A stretch of DNA of 64,000 nucleotides from Delphinapterus leucas (Eukaryota > Chordata > Mammalia > Artiodactyla > Monodontidae): NCBI RefSeq assembly GCF_002288925.2, contig NW_022098076.1:65533987-65597986 (forward strand), written 5' to 3'. Shown in pieces: positions 12,101-23,979 of the stretch. The position numbers and the translations under genes are program-made. The notes below the pieces were generated by a model that saw only the letters and a list, made by a program, of their open reading frames with translations, had not been told where the DNA came from and did not search any database. Numbering within the stretch: position 1 is the first letter of the stretch; each line of letters opens with the position of its first letter.

Positions 12101-12925
12101 TTTGACCCACCTCCTAGAGAAATGGAAATAAAAACAAAAATAAACAAATGGGACCTCATGAAACTTCAAAGCTTTTGCACAGCAAAGGAAACCATAAACA
12201 AGACCAAAAGACAACCCTCAGAATGGGAGAAAATAGTTGCAAATGAAGCAACTGACAAAGGATTAATTTCCAAAATTTACAAGCCACTCATGCAGCTCAA
12301 TAACAAAAAAACAAACAACCCAATCCAAAAATGGGCTGAAGACCGAAATAGACTTTTCTCCAAAGAAGATATACAGACTGCCAACAAACGCATGAAAGAA
12401 TGCTCAACAACATTAATCATTAGAGAAATGCAAATCAAAACTACAATGAGATATCATCTCACACCGGTCAGAATGGCCATCATCAAAAAATCTAGAAAGA
12501 ATAAATGGAGAAAAGGGAACACTCTTGCACTGCTGGTGGGAATGTGAATTGGTACAGCCACTATGGAGAACAGTATGGATGTTCCTTAAAAAACTAAAAA
12601 TAGAATTACCATATGACCCAGCAATCCCACTACTGGGCATATACCCTGAGAAAACCATAATTCAAAAAGAGTCATGTACCAAAATGTTCATTGCAGCTCT
12701 ATTTACAATAGCCCAGAGATGGAAACAACCTAAGTGCCCATCATCGGATGAATGGATAAAGAAGATGTGGCACATATATACAATGGAATATTACTCAGCC
12801 ATAAAAGAAACGAAATTGAGTTATTTGTAGTGAGGTGGATGGACCTAGAGTCTGTCATACAGAGTGAAGTAAGTCAGAAAGAGAAAGACAAATACCATAT
12901 GCTAACACATATATATGGAACCTAA
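9130..12925 (+). pseudogene. L1 ORF2 (endonuclease-reverse transcriptase), broken
   Basis: ORF2 protein nicks target DNA and reverse-transcribes L1 RNA. The endonuclease domain is open (9130-10188). N13, E42, N146, D204 and H229 are present, but the catalytic Asp of the GDFN motif is Tyr at residue 144 (TAC, 9559-9561). TAA at 10186 stops the frame, which otherwise continues in phase to 10704. A frame break in an A7 run (10705-10711) shifts it into the RT domain (10731-11579), where the FADD motif lies at 11223-11234. Further stops are TGA 11577, TAG 11670, TAG 11811 and TAG 11829. At least two more frame changes occur before the Cys-rich C-terminus ('HCWWEC', near 12526). The ORF2 stop is at 12923. 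There is no chance of a functional product. Confidence 0.95.
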
Positions 12926-12934
12926 GAAAAAAAA

Positions 12935-12949
12935 AAAAAGCACTCTGTG
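12935..12949 (+). repeat. 3' target site duplication of the 6.7-kb L1
   Basis: Identical to 6189-6203. It follows the A run after the ORF2 stop, proving that the element ends here rather than being cut later. Confidence 0.95.
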
Positions 12950-13939
12950 AACCAATATATGAAACCAAGTGGTTGGTGGGCTAGTGTTGCAGACATTTGT
13001 TTTGAAGTCCCCCCTAAGACATCTTCCTGAAGGCGAACAGAATCATTTTTTAGGAGAATCATTTCCTCCCCATTGGATACTGTCTCGTGGGACTATCATC
13101 ATGTACCATGTTTTCCTCTAGCCAAGGTGCTAGCAAGACACCTGTCTTAATTTAGATGTCACAAAAGTAGACCATAAAAGATTTAAGAGTAAGCATTTTA
13201 TTTGAGAGGCAAACCCAGGAGACTACGTGAAGAAGAGGAAGTGAGAGAAGAAAGGAGGGAAGTGTAGGCTAATGAGCACATGACTGCTGTGGGCAACTGA
13301 GGCTCATACCCATGTGGACCCTCTGAGAGACTGTGTGGAACACTCCTCAGGTTGTCTCCCCAAGAGGAGCAGAGGCTGGGGTGTATATACATCATTGGTG
13401 AGGATGGCTCTTGGGAATTTGAGTTCCCAGCACTTCTGGCCTCACCTGCCATAGGCCGATCGTGCCTCTGTGGACAGAGTGCCCTCAAGCTGTCAGCACG
13501 TAAGGGAACTGTATGTAATCAGGTGGCCTCCAAGGGAACATGGTCGGTGCGTCCGCAGCACCTGTTCCACAGCCAAGGTAAGCCCAGTGGATGCTCACTC
13601 CCAGGAAACTGAAAAGTCAGCAGAGTTATATGGAGACTGAAAAGTGGAGGTCCATCGTGCCTTAGCAGACTGCTCCTAATAGCAGACCCTCCTTAGGTGG
13701 CCCCCTTCCTAGCCTTTCAGAGATGCCTTGTTTCTGATCCATTTCCAAATCTGATTCTCCAGGTTCTCTGCCATTTCTGGAAGCTTCCAATATCCTTTCA
13801 GAACTTCCAGTAAACTCTCAGAGTTGGTCTCTGTTGTTTGTAACCAGAAGACATAACTGGTATAACTGGAAACCCAATACACCTGGAGACTCCATACACC
13901 TAGATACCTGATACACCTGGAGATCACTGCCACTGATCT
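12950..13939. other. No gene seen; unique DNA
   Basis: No recognisable exon or repeat. Open frames of up to 96 codons on both strands (13198-13612) overlap each other and show no domain. Confidence 0.5.
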
Positions 13940-14055
13940 GAGTCTTTAAGAATGTAAGTCAACTCTCTGCACTTTGGTTACCTCATCTATAAAATAAAAA
14001 GATTGAAATTGATTATTTCCAAGTTTCTACTCAGTGGTAAGATTCTATGATTCAA
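13940..14055 (+). mobile_element. MIR SINE fragment
   Basis: Wording such as 'tgcactttggttacctcatc' and 'tataaaataaaaagattgaa' is typical of the MIR core and 3' part. It is old and diverged. Confidence 0.55.
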
Positions 14056-16879
14056 TTAAGCCAAATTGATGGTCAAACAAGGGAAACCCATAAAACTCAT
14101 TACTACAGCCTGACTTCCAAACTCCACTCTGTGCCAGTGTTGCAACCTCCTTCCTAGAAATAGTAAGGGCTCCAGAATCATTGCAGGCTGACTCTGTACA
14201 AAAATGAGAAAAACAGCAACAAAGTCCAACTCCTAATTTTAACCCAAACCTACCAGCAAACTGACCAAAAAGAGTGATTCAAGAAAAAGAAAAAGTGTTT
14301 TGCCTTTATCCAAAGGAATTCTGGACAGAAAATACTAGGCTGCCCACAGAATTCCTATCACGTCGAATTCCTAGTCTGTGCATAATTGGATTTCTCTTTC
14401 TCACTCCCATCACCACCACTTCTGGAAGGCATGTTTGAGGCATGGAGGGAGGTGACACATATAGCCCATTGTTCTCCTACATGGATTCAATAAACAAATG
14501 CCCAAGTTGGAAAAAGGATGGAGCTGCAGTCTGTTATCGTCTGCCAGCTAATGATACAGTTGAACAAAGGTAGCAATGTTGTGGAAAAGGAACACATTTA
14601 GGACTCTGACTCTCTACCAAGTTATGATGATTTCCCAAGACATCCAAGGTGGAGCAGAGATGCGACTGATAAAATACGTGGCATGGATTGAACAGCACGA
14701 AGACAGCAACTGACTGCAGCTGTCTGTGTGACTTGGCAGCCTCGACGATGCAGACAAATCTAAACAAATCACCATCCCTGGCTTCCTGATGCCTCCAGGA
14801 AAGTCCTGTAATGACTTTTCTGTGCTGGCCTCCCAAGTAGGGGTGAGGAAAATATGCAGAATCCACAACTTTAGGGCTTTCCTAGGGCTTCTGCTCAATG
14901 TAACAGCTGCCACCCTTACACAGATTTGGCTGTTTTCTGCAAAATTCAAGTTTTCATTAACTAATCATGTGTTTGCAGCCCTTCCCACTGTGCCTACCGC
15001 TAGCATGGTGGACACCAAAGCCCCATTCCCCCCATAGCCCAGCCTTATGGAAACCCAACAGGTAGCCCAGATTAGGAGAAGCTGAGATTTGTCCTCTGCC
15101 CACCTAGCCATGTCTTTCTAACTCCATTTCCAAAGCTTAAGTGGGAGCATTAGTAACTGGGTTTGTGCACACAGCCATCACCTGGAGGCACATCTCCAAC
15201 CCTGAGTCCTGGCAGCTGCCTTCCTCCCATCTCTCCTGAAACTGCCAGGATAGCTGCGGCTCTGCTTGGCAGCCGTGGTCATCTAGTTAGACACGTTCAC
15301 TTGGGGGGAAAGGGATGGATCTGCCTTGACCAGTCTGGACCATGATGTGGAATGGGTGGGTGGAAAAAAAGGTCCTGCGCCTTGAAGTCCCCTCCCCTGG
15401 AAAAAAAAAAAAAAGAAGGGTTAGAAAAACTTGCTCTTTTTGTCCTAGCAGCACTTCAGTGAAGCAGTCCTGAAGAAGGCAGTGACAAAAAAAAGTCTGA
15501 TCGGCCACTGACAGAGGCTGCTGGGTCTCTACAGAGACAGTTGTGGCCCTGTCAGAATGCCATGGCTTAGGAACACTGGGGAGGGGAAGAGGAGGGCAAA
15601 CCCTGTCCCTCCACTCAGCATGCTTGGGGAAGGGCAGGAAAAGAGCTTCTGACTGCAGCCAGAACAGCCCAGGTGGCCTTGACAGCAGGATGGGAAGGCT
15701 CCTCCAGGAAGTCAGCATCCCTAGATGAAAAATGGGGCGGGAGGGAGAGAGTGGAAGAGGGAAAGAGAGAGAGAGAGGGAGAGAGAGACACAACAGAGCT
15801 TCTCTCTATGGTGATTATAAGTCAACATAATCACAAAAGAAACACTTGAGTGCCTAGTTTGTTGCCATGTACACAGCAGGTGCTCAATAAAAACTTGCTG
15901 GTGATGGAGTTAAACGTGACTTCCTAGACAAAGCCTGCTTTACTGTAAGTGAAATAAGTATCTGTTGGATTGAATTGAATTGAAACAGGCAGCAGGTTAG
16001 TGTTGTAATTTGAGGAGCAATGGAAAAATGGTCCCCTGCCCCAGATCTCTCTCCAATTAGAGCTGCCAGAGTGTTGGAAATTTCCAGATTCCTCTTTTGG
16101 ATTAATGGAATAATGAAAACTGTGTGTTGAAAGGCAAATATTGTCAGAGAGAGATAACCCATGAAGCTATTATGATCTATCATTCATCTAGGATGGCAAG
16201 TCCAATTCAATTCAAGAATCAGCACCAATAGATTCATAGGAGCTGCCCGGAGTTCTATCTTGAGAAGGCTCTGAGGCCCCACCTGGCTCAACAGAAAGCA
16301 GTACTCTGGGAAATCACTGATATCTGTGTGGATATGGAAAGTGGTTTGGTATGAAGGGTGCCACATATATGGCATCTTGCCTCTTAGCCTGAATCCTTTG
16401 GTCATATCAGTTCCATCAGTGAGCAGGCTCCTAAGGGAATATAAGCTGAGATGGATATTCACAACTTAGAAAGGGTCCAGAGCATGAAGGTTTTGCCTGA
16501 AAAACAGACCAGGGCACAGAATTCTGATGGACAGTATGAGCCATGCAAGTCTGGGGGTAAGGGACCAAAGAGAGGTCATCTAAAATCTAACCTTGCCTAC
16601 TTCAGTCTTGCCTTGAGTGAGCACCTACTACAGACTCTACAGTCTAGAGGATGACCACAGCTTTTCCTCTCCCATTACATGAATTTGCCTAGTCCTTGTC
16701 AAGTTTTCCATCAAGTTCCCCCAACAGCAGAGGAGAACGAATGGCTCACTCTCTCGGCACCCAGGGATAGTGTCAGCAGCCTGCTGTGAGCAAAATATGT
16801 CTTTGAAATCTCAGTTTTAACCTAAGAATTTATGTAAATTTACATATCATATTACTGTTTGCTTCCATGTAGAAATATT
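14056..16879. other. No gene seen; unique DNA
   Basis: Long stretch without a nameable repeat. A purine-rich (GA)n-like patch lies at about 15740-15790, and an A14 run at about 15400. A possible short L2-like end near 15850-15895 ('gcaggtgctcaataaa') is weak. Several open frames of 60-168 codons are compositionally biased and show no domain. Confidence 0.45.
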
Positions 16880-17235
16880 TACTTACCAGTTCTATTAGAG
16901 TAATGCTCTCTGCTGTATCAGATCAAACCCAAACCCTCAGTGATTTAACACTTCAGAAATGTATTTTTCACTCACCTGAAATCCATATGGATGTGGCTTG
17001 TGGGTGAACAGTCTGCCCCTTGGTCTTGCGACTCTACCCTCTTTCAGGGCCTCTGAGTCATCTCCATTTTGATGGGGAAAGAGACCACTTCTTAATTACT
17101 TGAGTTCAGAATTGACACCCATTCTCCCCCACATTCCAGGAGCAAGAATTCATCATGTGGCCCCATTTAAATGAAAGAGGAGCTGGGAAATATAGTCCCT
17201 GATTACCCAGCAACAACTCTGGGTAGACTAGTAAG
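16880..17235 (-). mobile_element. Possible old LTR or DNA transposon fragment
   Basis: Wording around 'cctcagtgatttaacacttc' and 'tgtatttttcactcacctga' resembles the 3' ends (antisense) of old MaLR-like LTRs. The match is loose and the boundaries are guesses. Confidence 0.3.
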
Positions 17236-17260
17236 TCTTTACCTCAAAAACTAATGTCTT

Positions 17261-17510
17261 GGCCTTCCCTGGTGGCGCAGTGGTTAAGAAACCGCCTGCT
17301 AATGAAGGGGACATGGGTTCGATCCCTGTTCCGGGAAGATCCCACATGCCACAGAGCAACTAAGCCCGTGCGCCACAACTACTGAGCCTGTGCTCTAGAG
17401 CCCACGAGCCACAACTACTGAAGCCCGCGTGCTTAGAACGCGTGCTCCACAACAAGAGAAGCCACCACAATGAGAAGAAGCCTGCGTGCAGCCTAAATAA
17501 ATAAATAAAT
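17261..17510 (+). mobile_element. CHR SINE, long type with a shortened 3' body
   Basis: Clear head ('ccttccctggtggcgcagtg', B box 'gggttcgatccc') and 'gccacaactactgagcc' body units, ending in AAATA repeats. Flanks 'taatgtctt' (before) and 'taatgcctt' (after the tail) may be an eroded TSD. The body lacks part of the usual 3' portion seen in the copy at 50.2 kb. Confidence 0.9.
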
Positions 17511-19149
17511 GTATTTATTTATTTTTAATTAATGCCTTAACTTCTCCATCTCTCCCAAAATTGGAGAGAAAAGTTAACCTTCCAGAAAGATGTGCTGAGT
17601 TTTATCCCATACTTTATTCAGCCCAAGCACATTGCCACATATTCCCAAAAGGGTATCTACCCCCATTTAAGAAACACATAAGTAATCCGTTTTCAATAAG
17701 ATTCCATTTGCAGCTCCAATGAAAACCAAATTGAATGGACTACCCCATTTCACCTCCTCTTCTCTCTGCTCGCTCTTTCCCTTCCTCTCAATCCAGTTAG
17801 TTACCATCAGGATTTTGAAAGTGGGCCCAAAGCCATGTTGAATATTACCAGGAAATGGCTGGCTGGCTATCTCCCAAGAGCCCTTCCAAAGTGGTATTAT
17901 CTTAATGAATTTTTCACAATCCAAAGTCTGGCCAGAAGACTTACAGGTCCAAAAATTCAATCTTGTTAGTGTTCCAGGATTTGCCTGACATGAGAGGGCT
18001 GGCTTATGTGAACTAAATTCACAAAACACCAAAACTTCACACCAAAATGTCAAGACCTCTGTTGACAAGGGGATGTGCAGCTGTCAGAAAGATCAAATGT
18101 TCACACTCTTCTCTCCAGCACTTTTTCTCCCTGGAGAAAATCTACCCAGGAAGTCAATTACAACCCGAAAGTTCCTTAGTGAGCAGGGAATCAGAGCAAG
18201 GGCAGTTTAGTTAGATGACTTGAAAGTTTAATAGTATCAGGCGACTGTGGCCTGAGGAAGCCATCACCACTGGAATATTCATACCAGCTTCTCAGAGATC
18301 CCTCTGGTCTCTCCTCTAAGTCCTATGATCACCAACTCCTTTTCCGATGGACGCTTCTTTCTCTGGACACATCCATACTATCCATAGGGTAATGGCCACA
18401 TTCATCTTCTGCCTTCTGATTTGGCAGATGTTTTGTCTCTAAGGTACACTTATGTATGGCTGGCCTCATCCATTGTGTTAATTTTATAATCTAGTGCTCA
18501 GAGCTTAGAAGAGGAGAAAATGGGAAAGGACAGGAAATTCACTCATCTCTGCCTACACCAGCCGATGTTTTTCTAAAATGGAATTTAAAAACTTATTTGA
18601 AACATGGAGAGACTGGATATTTGTAGATCTTTGAAGAAAAAAAAAAAGCTTCTCTCCTCTTTTGCAGCAGTCTTCCCAGTCAAGGTTGTAACCCAGAGCT
18701 GCTGGCAGCAAATACACACTGCAAGATTAGTCCCAATCAAAGCCAAGAAAGGTGGCCAAGTTCAGTGCCAGGGAAGAGCGTTGAGTTTCAGTTGCCCTGA
18801 GTGAGAACGAGACAGTGGATAGAAGATCAGGTAAAGATCACTAGCCATGGTGCAAGAAACAGGTCTGCAAACAAATGGCAGGGAGGGGTCAGGTGAAAGG
18901 GAGCAGGGTGGAAGCTTGAAAACAATAAGGCACCAGGAGGCTCCTCCTTATTGGGCATAGGCCTGTTTAAGGCACCAGACTGAGCCAGACACCGGGCAAT
19001 CTGGGAAAATAATCTTCTCTAACTGGGTCTGCAACATCAGCAGGCAATCACATAGGGTGGTAAAGAAAGGGACTCAAGCACAGAGAACAGTCTGCAGCCA
19101 GATTGCCCTCACATCTAACCAGAATGTACAAAAGAGACAAGACCTGCTT
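17511..19149. other. No gene seen; unique DNA
   Basis: No recognisable exon, RNA gene or repeat. A 133-codon frame on the minus strand (17667-18068) has no familiar domain and is probably chance. Confidence 0.45.
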
Positions 19150-19265
19150 TGCCATTTCAGCTCTGACAATAATTGAACTTCTGCAACTCACTTTACTCTC
19201 TGAGCCTTTCTGCACCTCAATTTACCTCCTCTGTTAAATGAGGCATTTGAAATCAGTGTTCTCCT
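19150..19265 (+). mobile_element. MIR SINE fragment
   Basis: Contains 'caactcactttactctctga', 'ctcaatttacctcctctgtt' and 'aaatgaggcatttgaa', the familiar MIR core order. Confidence 0.7.
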
Positions 19266-19794
19266 TCCCCAATGTACAATGATACTGTGCCTACAAAGGT
19301 AATGCACCCCTCTAACCACACACCTATTTATATCCTATGCTGAAAAGATTACCTGCTGTTTCTTTCTTTTAACTTTTGAAGTTATAACATACCTACAGAA
19401 AAGGCTGCAAAGCAGCCCTGTAACCAGCTCCTGATTAAGAAACAGAACAATTTATCAACGTCTCAAAAGCTTCCCTATGTCTCTTCCTTGTCACCACCTA
19501 CCAACCCCCACCCTCAAGCAACCACCATCCTAAGCTTCAAACAGAACGATAGATTCGTTTTGCCTGTTTTACAGTTTTATGTAATTGAATCATACAGTGT
19601 GTACTATTTTGTGTCTGGCTTTTTCACTCGATTATTTGTGAGACTCACCCATGGGGTTGCATGTGGCTAGGTTTGGTTCTTTTTTTGTCGCTTACAGTGG
19701 TCCACTCTCTGGACATACACAATGTACTTATCCATCTTATTGCCCATGGACTTTTTTTCTCTTTGTATTATTTATTTTTTAATAACTTATTATT

Positions 19795-20400
19795 ATTATT
19801 TTGAGCAGAGAAAGGTTTATTGCAGGGCCAAGCAAGGAGAACAGGTGGCTCATCCTCAAAAAACCCAAACTCCCCATGGTTTTGGGGGAGAAGTTTTTTT
19901 TTTTTTAATAAATTTATTTATGTATTTTATTTTATTTATTTGGCTACATTGGGTCTTCATTGCTGCATGCAGGCTTTCTCTAGTTGTGGTGAGCGGGGGC
20001 CACTCTTCGTTGTATGGTGCAGGCTTGTCGTTGCAGTGTCTTCTCTTGTTGCGGAGAACAGGCTCTAGGCGCACGGGCTTCAGTAGTTGTGGCACGTGGG
20101 TTCAGTAGTTGTGGCTCACGGGCTCTACAGCACAGGCTCAGTAGTTGTGGCACACAGGCTTAGTTACTCTGCAGCATGTGGGATCTTCCCAGACCAGGGA
20201 TCGAACCCATGTCCCTTGCATTGGCAGGTGGATTCTTAACCTCTGCGCCATCAGGGAAGTCCCTGGTGAGAAGATTTTAATAGGCAAAATTTGGGGTGAG
20301 GGATGCAGAGTGTGTTACTTTCTTCTGATTGGTTGGTCGTGAGGTAACAGGGCAGTGCTCCAGGGATCTTGTGCTCAGCCTGAAGTTCCTTGTATTATTT
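19795..20400 (-). mobile_element. ERV-type LTR fragment containing a SINE
   Basis: Read on the minus strand, the segment has 'cacctgttctccttgcttgg' followed by 'ccctgcaataaacctttct', a polyadenylation-signal region typical of a class I ERV LTR. The two halves (19795-19893 and 20264-20400) join in order across the SINE. Family not resolved; ends approximate. Confidence 0.45.
19894..20263 (-). mobile_element. CHR SINE, long type, minus strand
   Basis: Inverted CHR copy: T-rich tail, then 'ggctacattgggtcttc', 'ggctcagtagttgtgg' units, and the head ('catcagggaagtccc') at the right end. Flanks 'ggagaag' (left) and 'gtgagaag' (right) look like an eroded TSD inside the LTR. Confidence 0.9.
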
Positions 20401-20730
20401 AAATCATAATGTGTAGAATTTTCTGTTATTTGCAATTGAAACATATAAGCATTATAGCCCTCTTCACTATTCTCCCTTTATAATTTATATCTCATTGTTC
20501 TCACCCATTCCAATAGCTTCCATGATCACTCTTCTACCCTCCTACCCAACACCTGTCTCCTCATCTCCAACTCCAGCACTACTAGCTTTTTGCTAGGTGG
20601 CTGTATGTGGTCTACGAAACTTTAATCTTGCCCATGGAGCTTTGTGTTGTTTCCTACTTTGGTATTATGAAGAATGCTACTGTGAAAACTCTTATGCATG
20701 TCCTTGGGGGCACATTTTTAAGCATTTCTG

Positions 20731-21262
20731 TATTTGTTATCTATTAATGTATAACTAATTACCAAAAAATTCAAACAACACACATTATCTTACAATTTCT
20801 GGGGTCAGGAGTCTGAAGAGCTTAACTAGGTCCTCTGTTTCAGGGGTTTTCACAAGGCTGCAATCAAGGTGTCAGCCAGGGCTGGGGTCTCATCTGAAGT
20901 CTCAACTGGGAAAGGATTTGCTTCCAAGCTCCCATTGTGGTTGGCAGAATTCAGTTTCTGGAAGAGTGCTGGACTCAGTTCCTAGCAGGCTATTGGCCAA
21001 AGGCTACATTTAGTTCCTTGCCATGGAGACCTCTCCAACATCAAAGCTTGCAAGCCAAGAAGGCAATAGAGTCTGCTAGCAAGACAGAAATTACAATTTT
21101 ATGTATTATAATTATGGAAGTCATATCCCATCACAGTTGTGGTATTCTATTGGTTAGAAGAAGGTCACAGGTCCCATCCCCCCTCAGGAAGAGGGGATTA
21201 TACAAGGCAATGAATCCCAGGAGGTGGATCACCAGGGGCCATATTGGTGTCTGCTTACCACA
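20731..21262 (-). mobile_element. MLT1-like LTR inserted in antisense L1M
   Basis: Plus-strand wording 'acacacattatcttacaatt', 'ggctgcaatcaaggtgtcag', 'aggtcccatcccccctcag' and 'ttaccaca' is that of an ERVL-MaLR-type LTR read backwards; on the minus strand it starts TGTGG. It is flanked by 'atttctg' (20724-20730) and 'atttctg' (21263-21269). The L1M text continues directly on both sides. The exact family is not certain. Confidence 0.65.
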
Positions 21263-21400
21263 ATTTCTGTTGGGATTATAACTGAGAATGGAATTGTCTG
21301 GTCATAGGTCCAGCTTCAGTTATGGAAATCCACTAGCTTTCCAATGTTATACCAACTGACACCCTCACCAACATTTGCTCCACATCTGGGATTGGTTTTT

Positions 21401-22070
21401 ACCCAGGTTTCCTTCTGGTGTGAGTTATCAAATTGTTTCTGACAAAAGAAAAAAATAGCTTTCTGCACCATGGGCTGTGTTACATTTAGCAGTGTGCCTT
21501 ACTCCCTACTTGAATTGAGAGACAGAATTCTGAAGTCCCTGCCTCAGACCTACTCACCCCTTTTCTCCGCTGTCCTCCCTGTAAATGCAAAGTCAAAGAA
21601 GATACCAACTGCAGCAGCATCATTAGTGCTATATGATCACCAAGATGTGGGATGAGGGATCTGGAGAAAGAGTGCCACCACCTCATTTACTGGAGTCCCC
21701 TGGTAATTAGTCATCCTTCATCAAGCCTGGGATGAGCCACTAGGAGTGACACTGATTGGGTCCTGAGCTGCCAACCAATCTTAAAAGGGCATTGGTTCCC
21801 AGTAGCATGAAATTTTCCTATTGTCATTCCTCTTTTCCACGGCAATGCAGACTGTGGACATTCAATAATTGATTGAAATACAGTAGGAGTAGTAACATCC
21901 TACCCCAAGAAGTGCTCTCTAGATTTCTCTATTTCAAATGCAGCAAAGGCACCAGATATAAGAGATTTCTGGGGAAAATGCAATGGGCCAAACACATTTT
22001 TAGGGTGTACATGAATGTAATTAATATTTTTGCCCATGCATGTCTAGCAGGGTAGACTCCTGAAAGCCAT
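21401..22070. other. No gene seen; unique DNA
   Basis: No recognisable exon or repeat between the L1M remnant and the next L1 insertion. Confidence 0.45.
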
Positions 22071-22081
22071 GAAATAGTGGT

Positions 22082-23058
22082 GATATGGGCAGAAGACCTA
22101 AATAGACATTTCTCCGAAGAAGATATACAGATTGCCAACAAATTCATGAAAGGATGCTCAACATCACTAATCGTTAGAGAAATGCAAATCAAAACTACAA
22201 TCAGGTATCATCACACACCACACAATGGCCATCATCAAAAAATCTACAAACAATCAATGCTGGAGAGGGTGTGTAGAAAAGGGAACCCTCTTGCACTGTT
22301 GATGGGAATGTAAATTGATACAGCCACTGTGGAGAACAGTACAGATTTTCCTTAAAAAACTACAAATAGAACTACCATATGACCCAGTAATCCCACTACT
22401 GGGCATATACCCTGAGAAAACCATAATTCAAAAAGAGTCATGTACCACAATGTTCATTGCAGCACTATTTACAATAGTCAGGACATGGAAGCACCTAAGT
22501 GTCCATAACAGATGAATGGATAAAGAAAATGTGGCACATATATACAGTGGAATATTACTCACCCATAAAAAGAAATGAAATTGAGTTATTTGTAGTGAGA
22601 TGGATGGACCTAGAGACTGTCATACATACTGAAGTTAAGTCGGAAAGAAAAACAAATATCATATGCTGACACATACATATATGGAATCTAAAAAAAAAAT
22701 GGTTCTGAAGAACCTAGGGCCATGACAGGAATAAAGGTGCAGGTGTAGAGAATGGATTTGAGGACATGGGGAGGGGGAAGGGTAAGCTGGGACGAAGTGA
22801 GAGAGTGGCATGGACACATATACACTACCAAATGTAAAATAGATAGCTAGTGGGAAGCAGCCACATAGCACAGGGAGATCAGCTCAGTGCTGTGTGTCCA
22901 CCTAGAGCGCTGAGATAGGGAGGGTGGGAGGGAGACGCAAGAGGGAGGAGATATGGGGATATATGTATATGTATAGCTGATTCACTTTGTTATACAGCAG
23001 AAACTAACACACCATTGTAAAGCAATTATACTCCAATAAAGATGTTAAAAAAAAAAAA
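22082..23058 (+). mobile_element. 5'-truncated L1 with 3' UTR
   Basis: About 977 bp: the ORF2 C-terminus (Cys-rich 'HCWWEC'-type region altered to a frame-broken form), an A-rich tract at about 22690, the family 3' UTR, an AATAAA signal (23035-23040) and an A tail. The TSD GAAATAGTGGT is perfect (22071-22081 and 23059-23069). Frame breaks make the ORF2 remnant non-coding. Confidence 0.95.
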
Positions 23059-23069
23059 GAAATAGTGGT

Positions 23070-23861
23070 AATAACAGTAGTGGGGTAGTAATATGAGTGA
23101 GCTACCTGAATTTGAAAAACTTCAAAATGTTTTCAAAGAACTTCTTAAGAGACAATTGACTCGCGTAGGCTCTGCATAAAAATACCCTCCTGTGGACACC
23201 TGTGAAGTGTTGAGGCTAATTGAGGCTTCTGATGCTGATTATGGACAAGTTGGCGGGTTGCTGTTTTTCCTCCACTGAATTCCATCTCGTTTTCTACTCC
23301 TGCCTTTCAGTGGGGCTGTGAGTGTATCGGATGTAAAGAGTACTAAATGGAAGCGTGCTTTTGTGTGGAAGTCATTACAGTGAACACCTGTTCACTGTTG
23401 AGTTTAATTGGACCACAGCTGGTGCTGATTGTGTGCAAAAGGGGGCTGCTCCTCTCGCCCGCGGAGGAGCTTGCTGTCAGTCTAACAGTGGGGAAGTCGA
23501 CGCTCTGAAGTTCAGCTTGCACATTGCAGTCAAGTACTCTCCGCCCTGTATGGCTAGTTGCCTCCGAGGTACACTGTGGTCAATTTAGCCAGGCAAGAAG
23601 AAAATGGTGCCTGCATCTTTGGTCTATTTTTTTAAATCAGCTCAGTTCCACATATGGAAATTCGGGGAAATATGGGGGAGATGGTTGGTACAAGTTTAGC
23701 ATAATTATTTACAAAGGAAACAAAGAAATGGAAGCTTCACTCAGAGTGATATTCTTAGTAATATTAGCTGTTCACCTGTGTCCAGAGATGATAGGCATTG
23801 AATACATGTATAAATAGGTAACCAATAATGTAGCTCAGTGGTCATGAGATAGTGACAAATT
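23070..23861. other. No gene seen; unique spacer between two L1 copies
   Basis: About 0.8 kb with no repeat recognised. It includes a G+C-richer patch with CpGs (23440-23510). Short open frames have no familiar domain. Confidence 0.45.
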
Positions 23862-23875
23862 AAGATTACATTCTT

Positions 23876-23979
23876 GTGATCACTTCGGCAGCACATATAC
23901 TAAAATTGCAATGATGCAGAGTTTAACATGGCCCCTGCCCAAGGATGACACACAAATTCATGAAGTGTTCCATATTTTT
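23876..23979 (+). pseudogene. RNU6: U6 snRNA pseudogene (5' part of the chimera)
   Basis: 104 nt matching U6 from its first base to the terminal T run, against about 107 nt for functional U6. Conserved blocks include 'cttcggcagcacatatacta', 'catggcccctgc' and 'aaggatgaca'. Several changes are of CpG-decay type (for example 'acacaaattcatgaagtg' where U6 has G at three sites). The ACAGAGA box reads GCAGAGT, three bases are lost just after it, and the AGC triad reads AAC, so it could not work in splicing. No TATA or PSE is visible upstream, as expected for a retrocopy. Confidence 0.95.

Larger units (their letters stand above)
6204..12934 (+). mobile_element. Near-full-length L1 retrotransposon, inactive, without 3' UTR
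   Basis: The element is 6.73 kb. It begins with 'gaagatggtggaagagtaag', the usual start of this L1 group, followed by a ~2-kb 5' UTR, ORF1, a short spacer, and ORF2. An A run comes directly after the ORF2 stop (12923-12925). Perfect 15-bp TSDs (6189-6203 and 12935-12949) show that both ends are true insertion ends. The family's ~370-bp 3' UTR, present in the sister copies at 22.7, 24.5, 53.1 and 60.2 kb, is missing here. ORF1 and ORF2 are both broken, so the copy cannot move on its own. The preserved 5' UTR and clean TSDs point to a fairly young insertion. Confidence 0.95.
19360..21400 (-). mobile_element. Antisense L1M, split by LTRs and a SINE
   Basis: Pieces at 19360-19755, about 20640-20730 and 21270-21400 read in order as the complement of L1M. 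Examples are 'gcaaccaccatcctaagctt', 'ttttgtgtctggctttttc', 'tgaagaatgctactgtgaa', 'aagcatttctg' and 'ggaattgtctggtcatag'. The gaps are filled by an ERV-like LTR with a CHR SINE inside it, and by an MLT1-like LTR. Confidence 0.7.

Noticed and set aside
15287..15793. 168-codon minus-strand frame
   Set aside because: It runs over a GA-rich low-complexity patch and an A run, giving Ser/Leu/Pro- and Phe-rich sequence with no domain.
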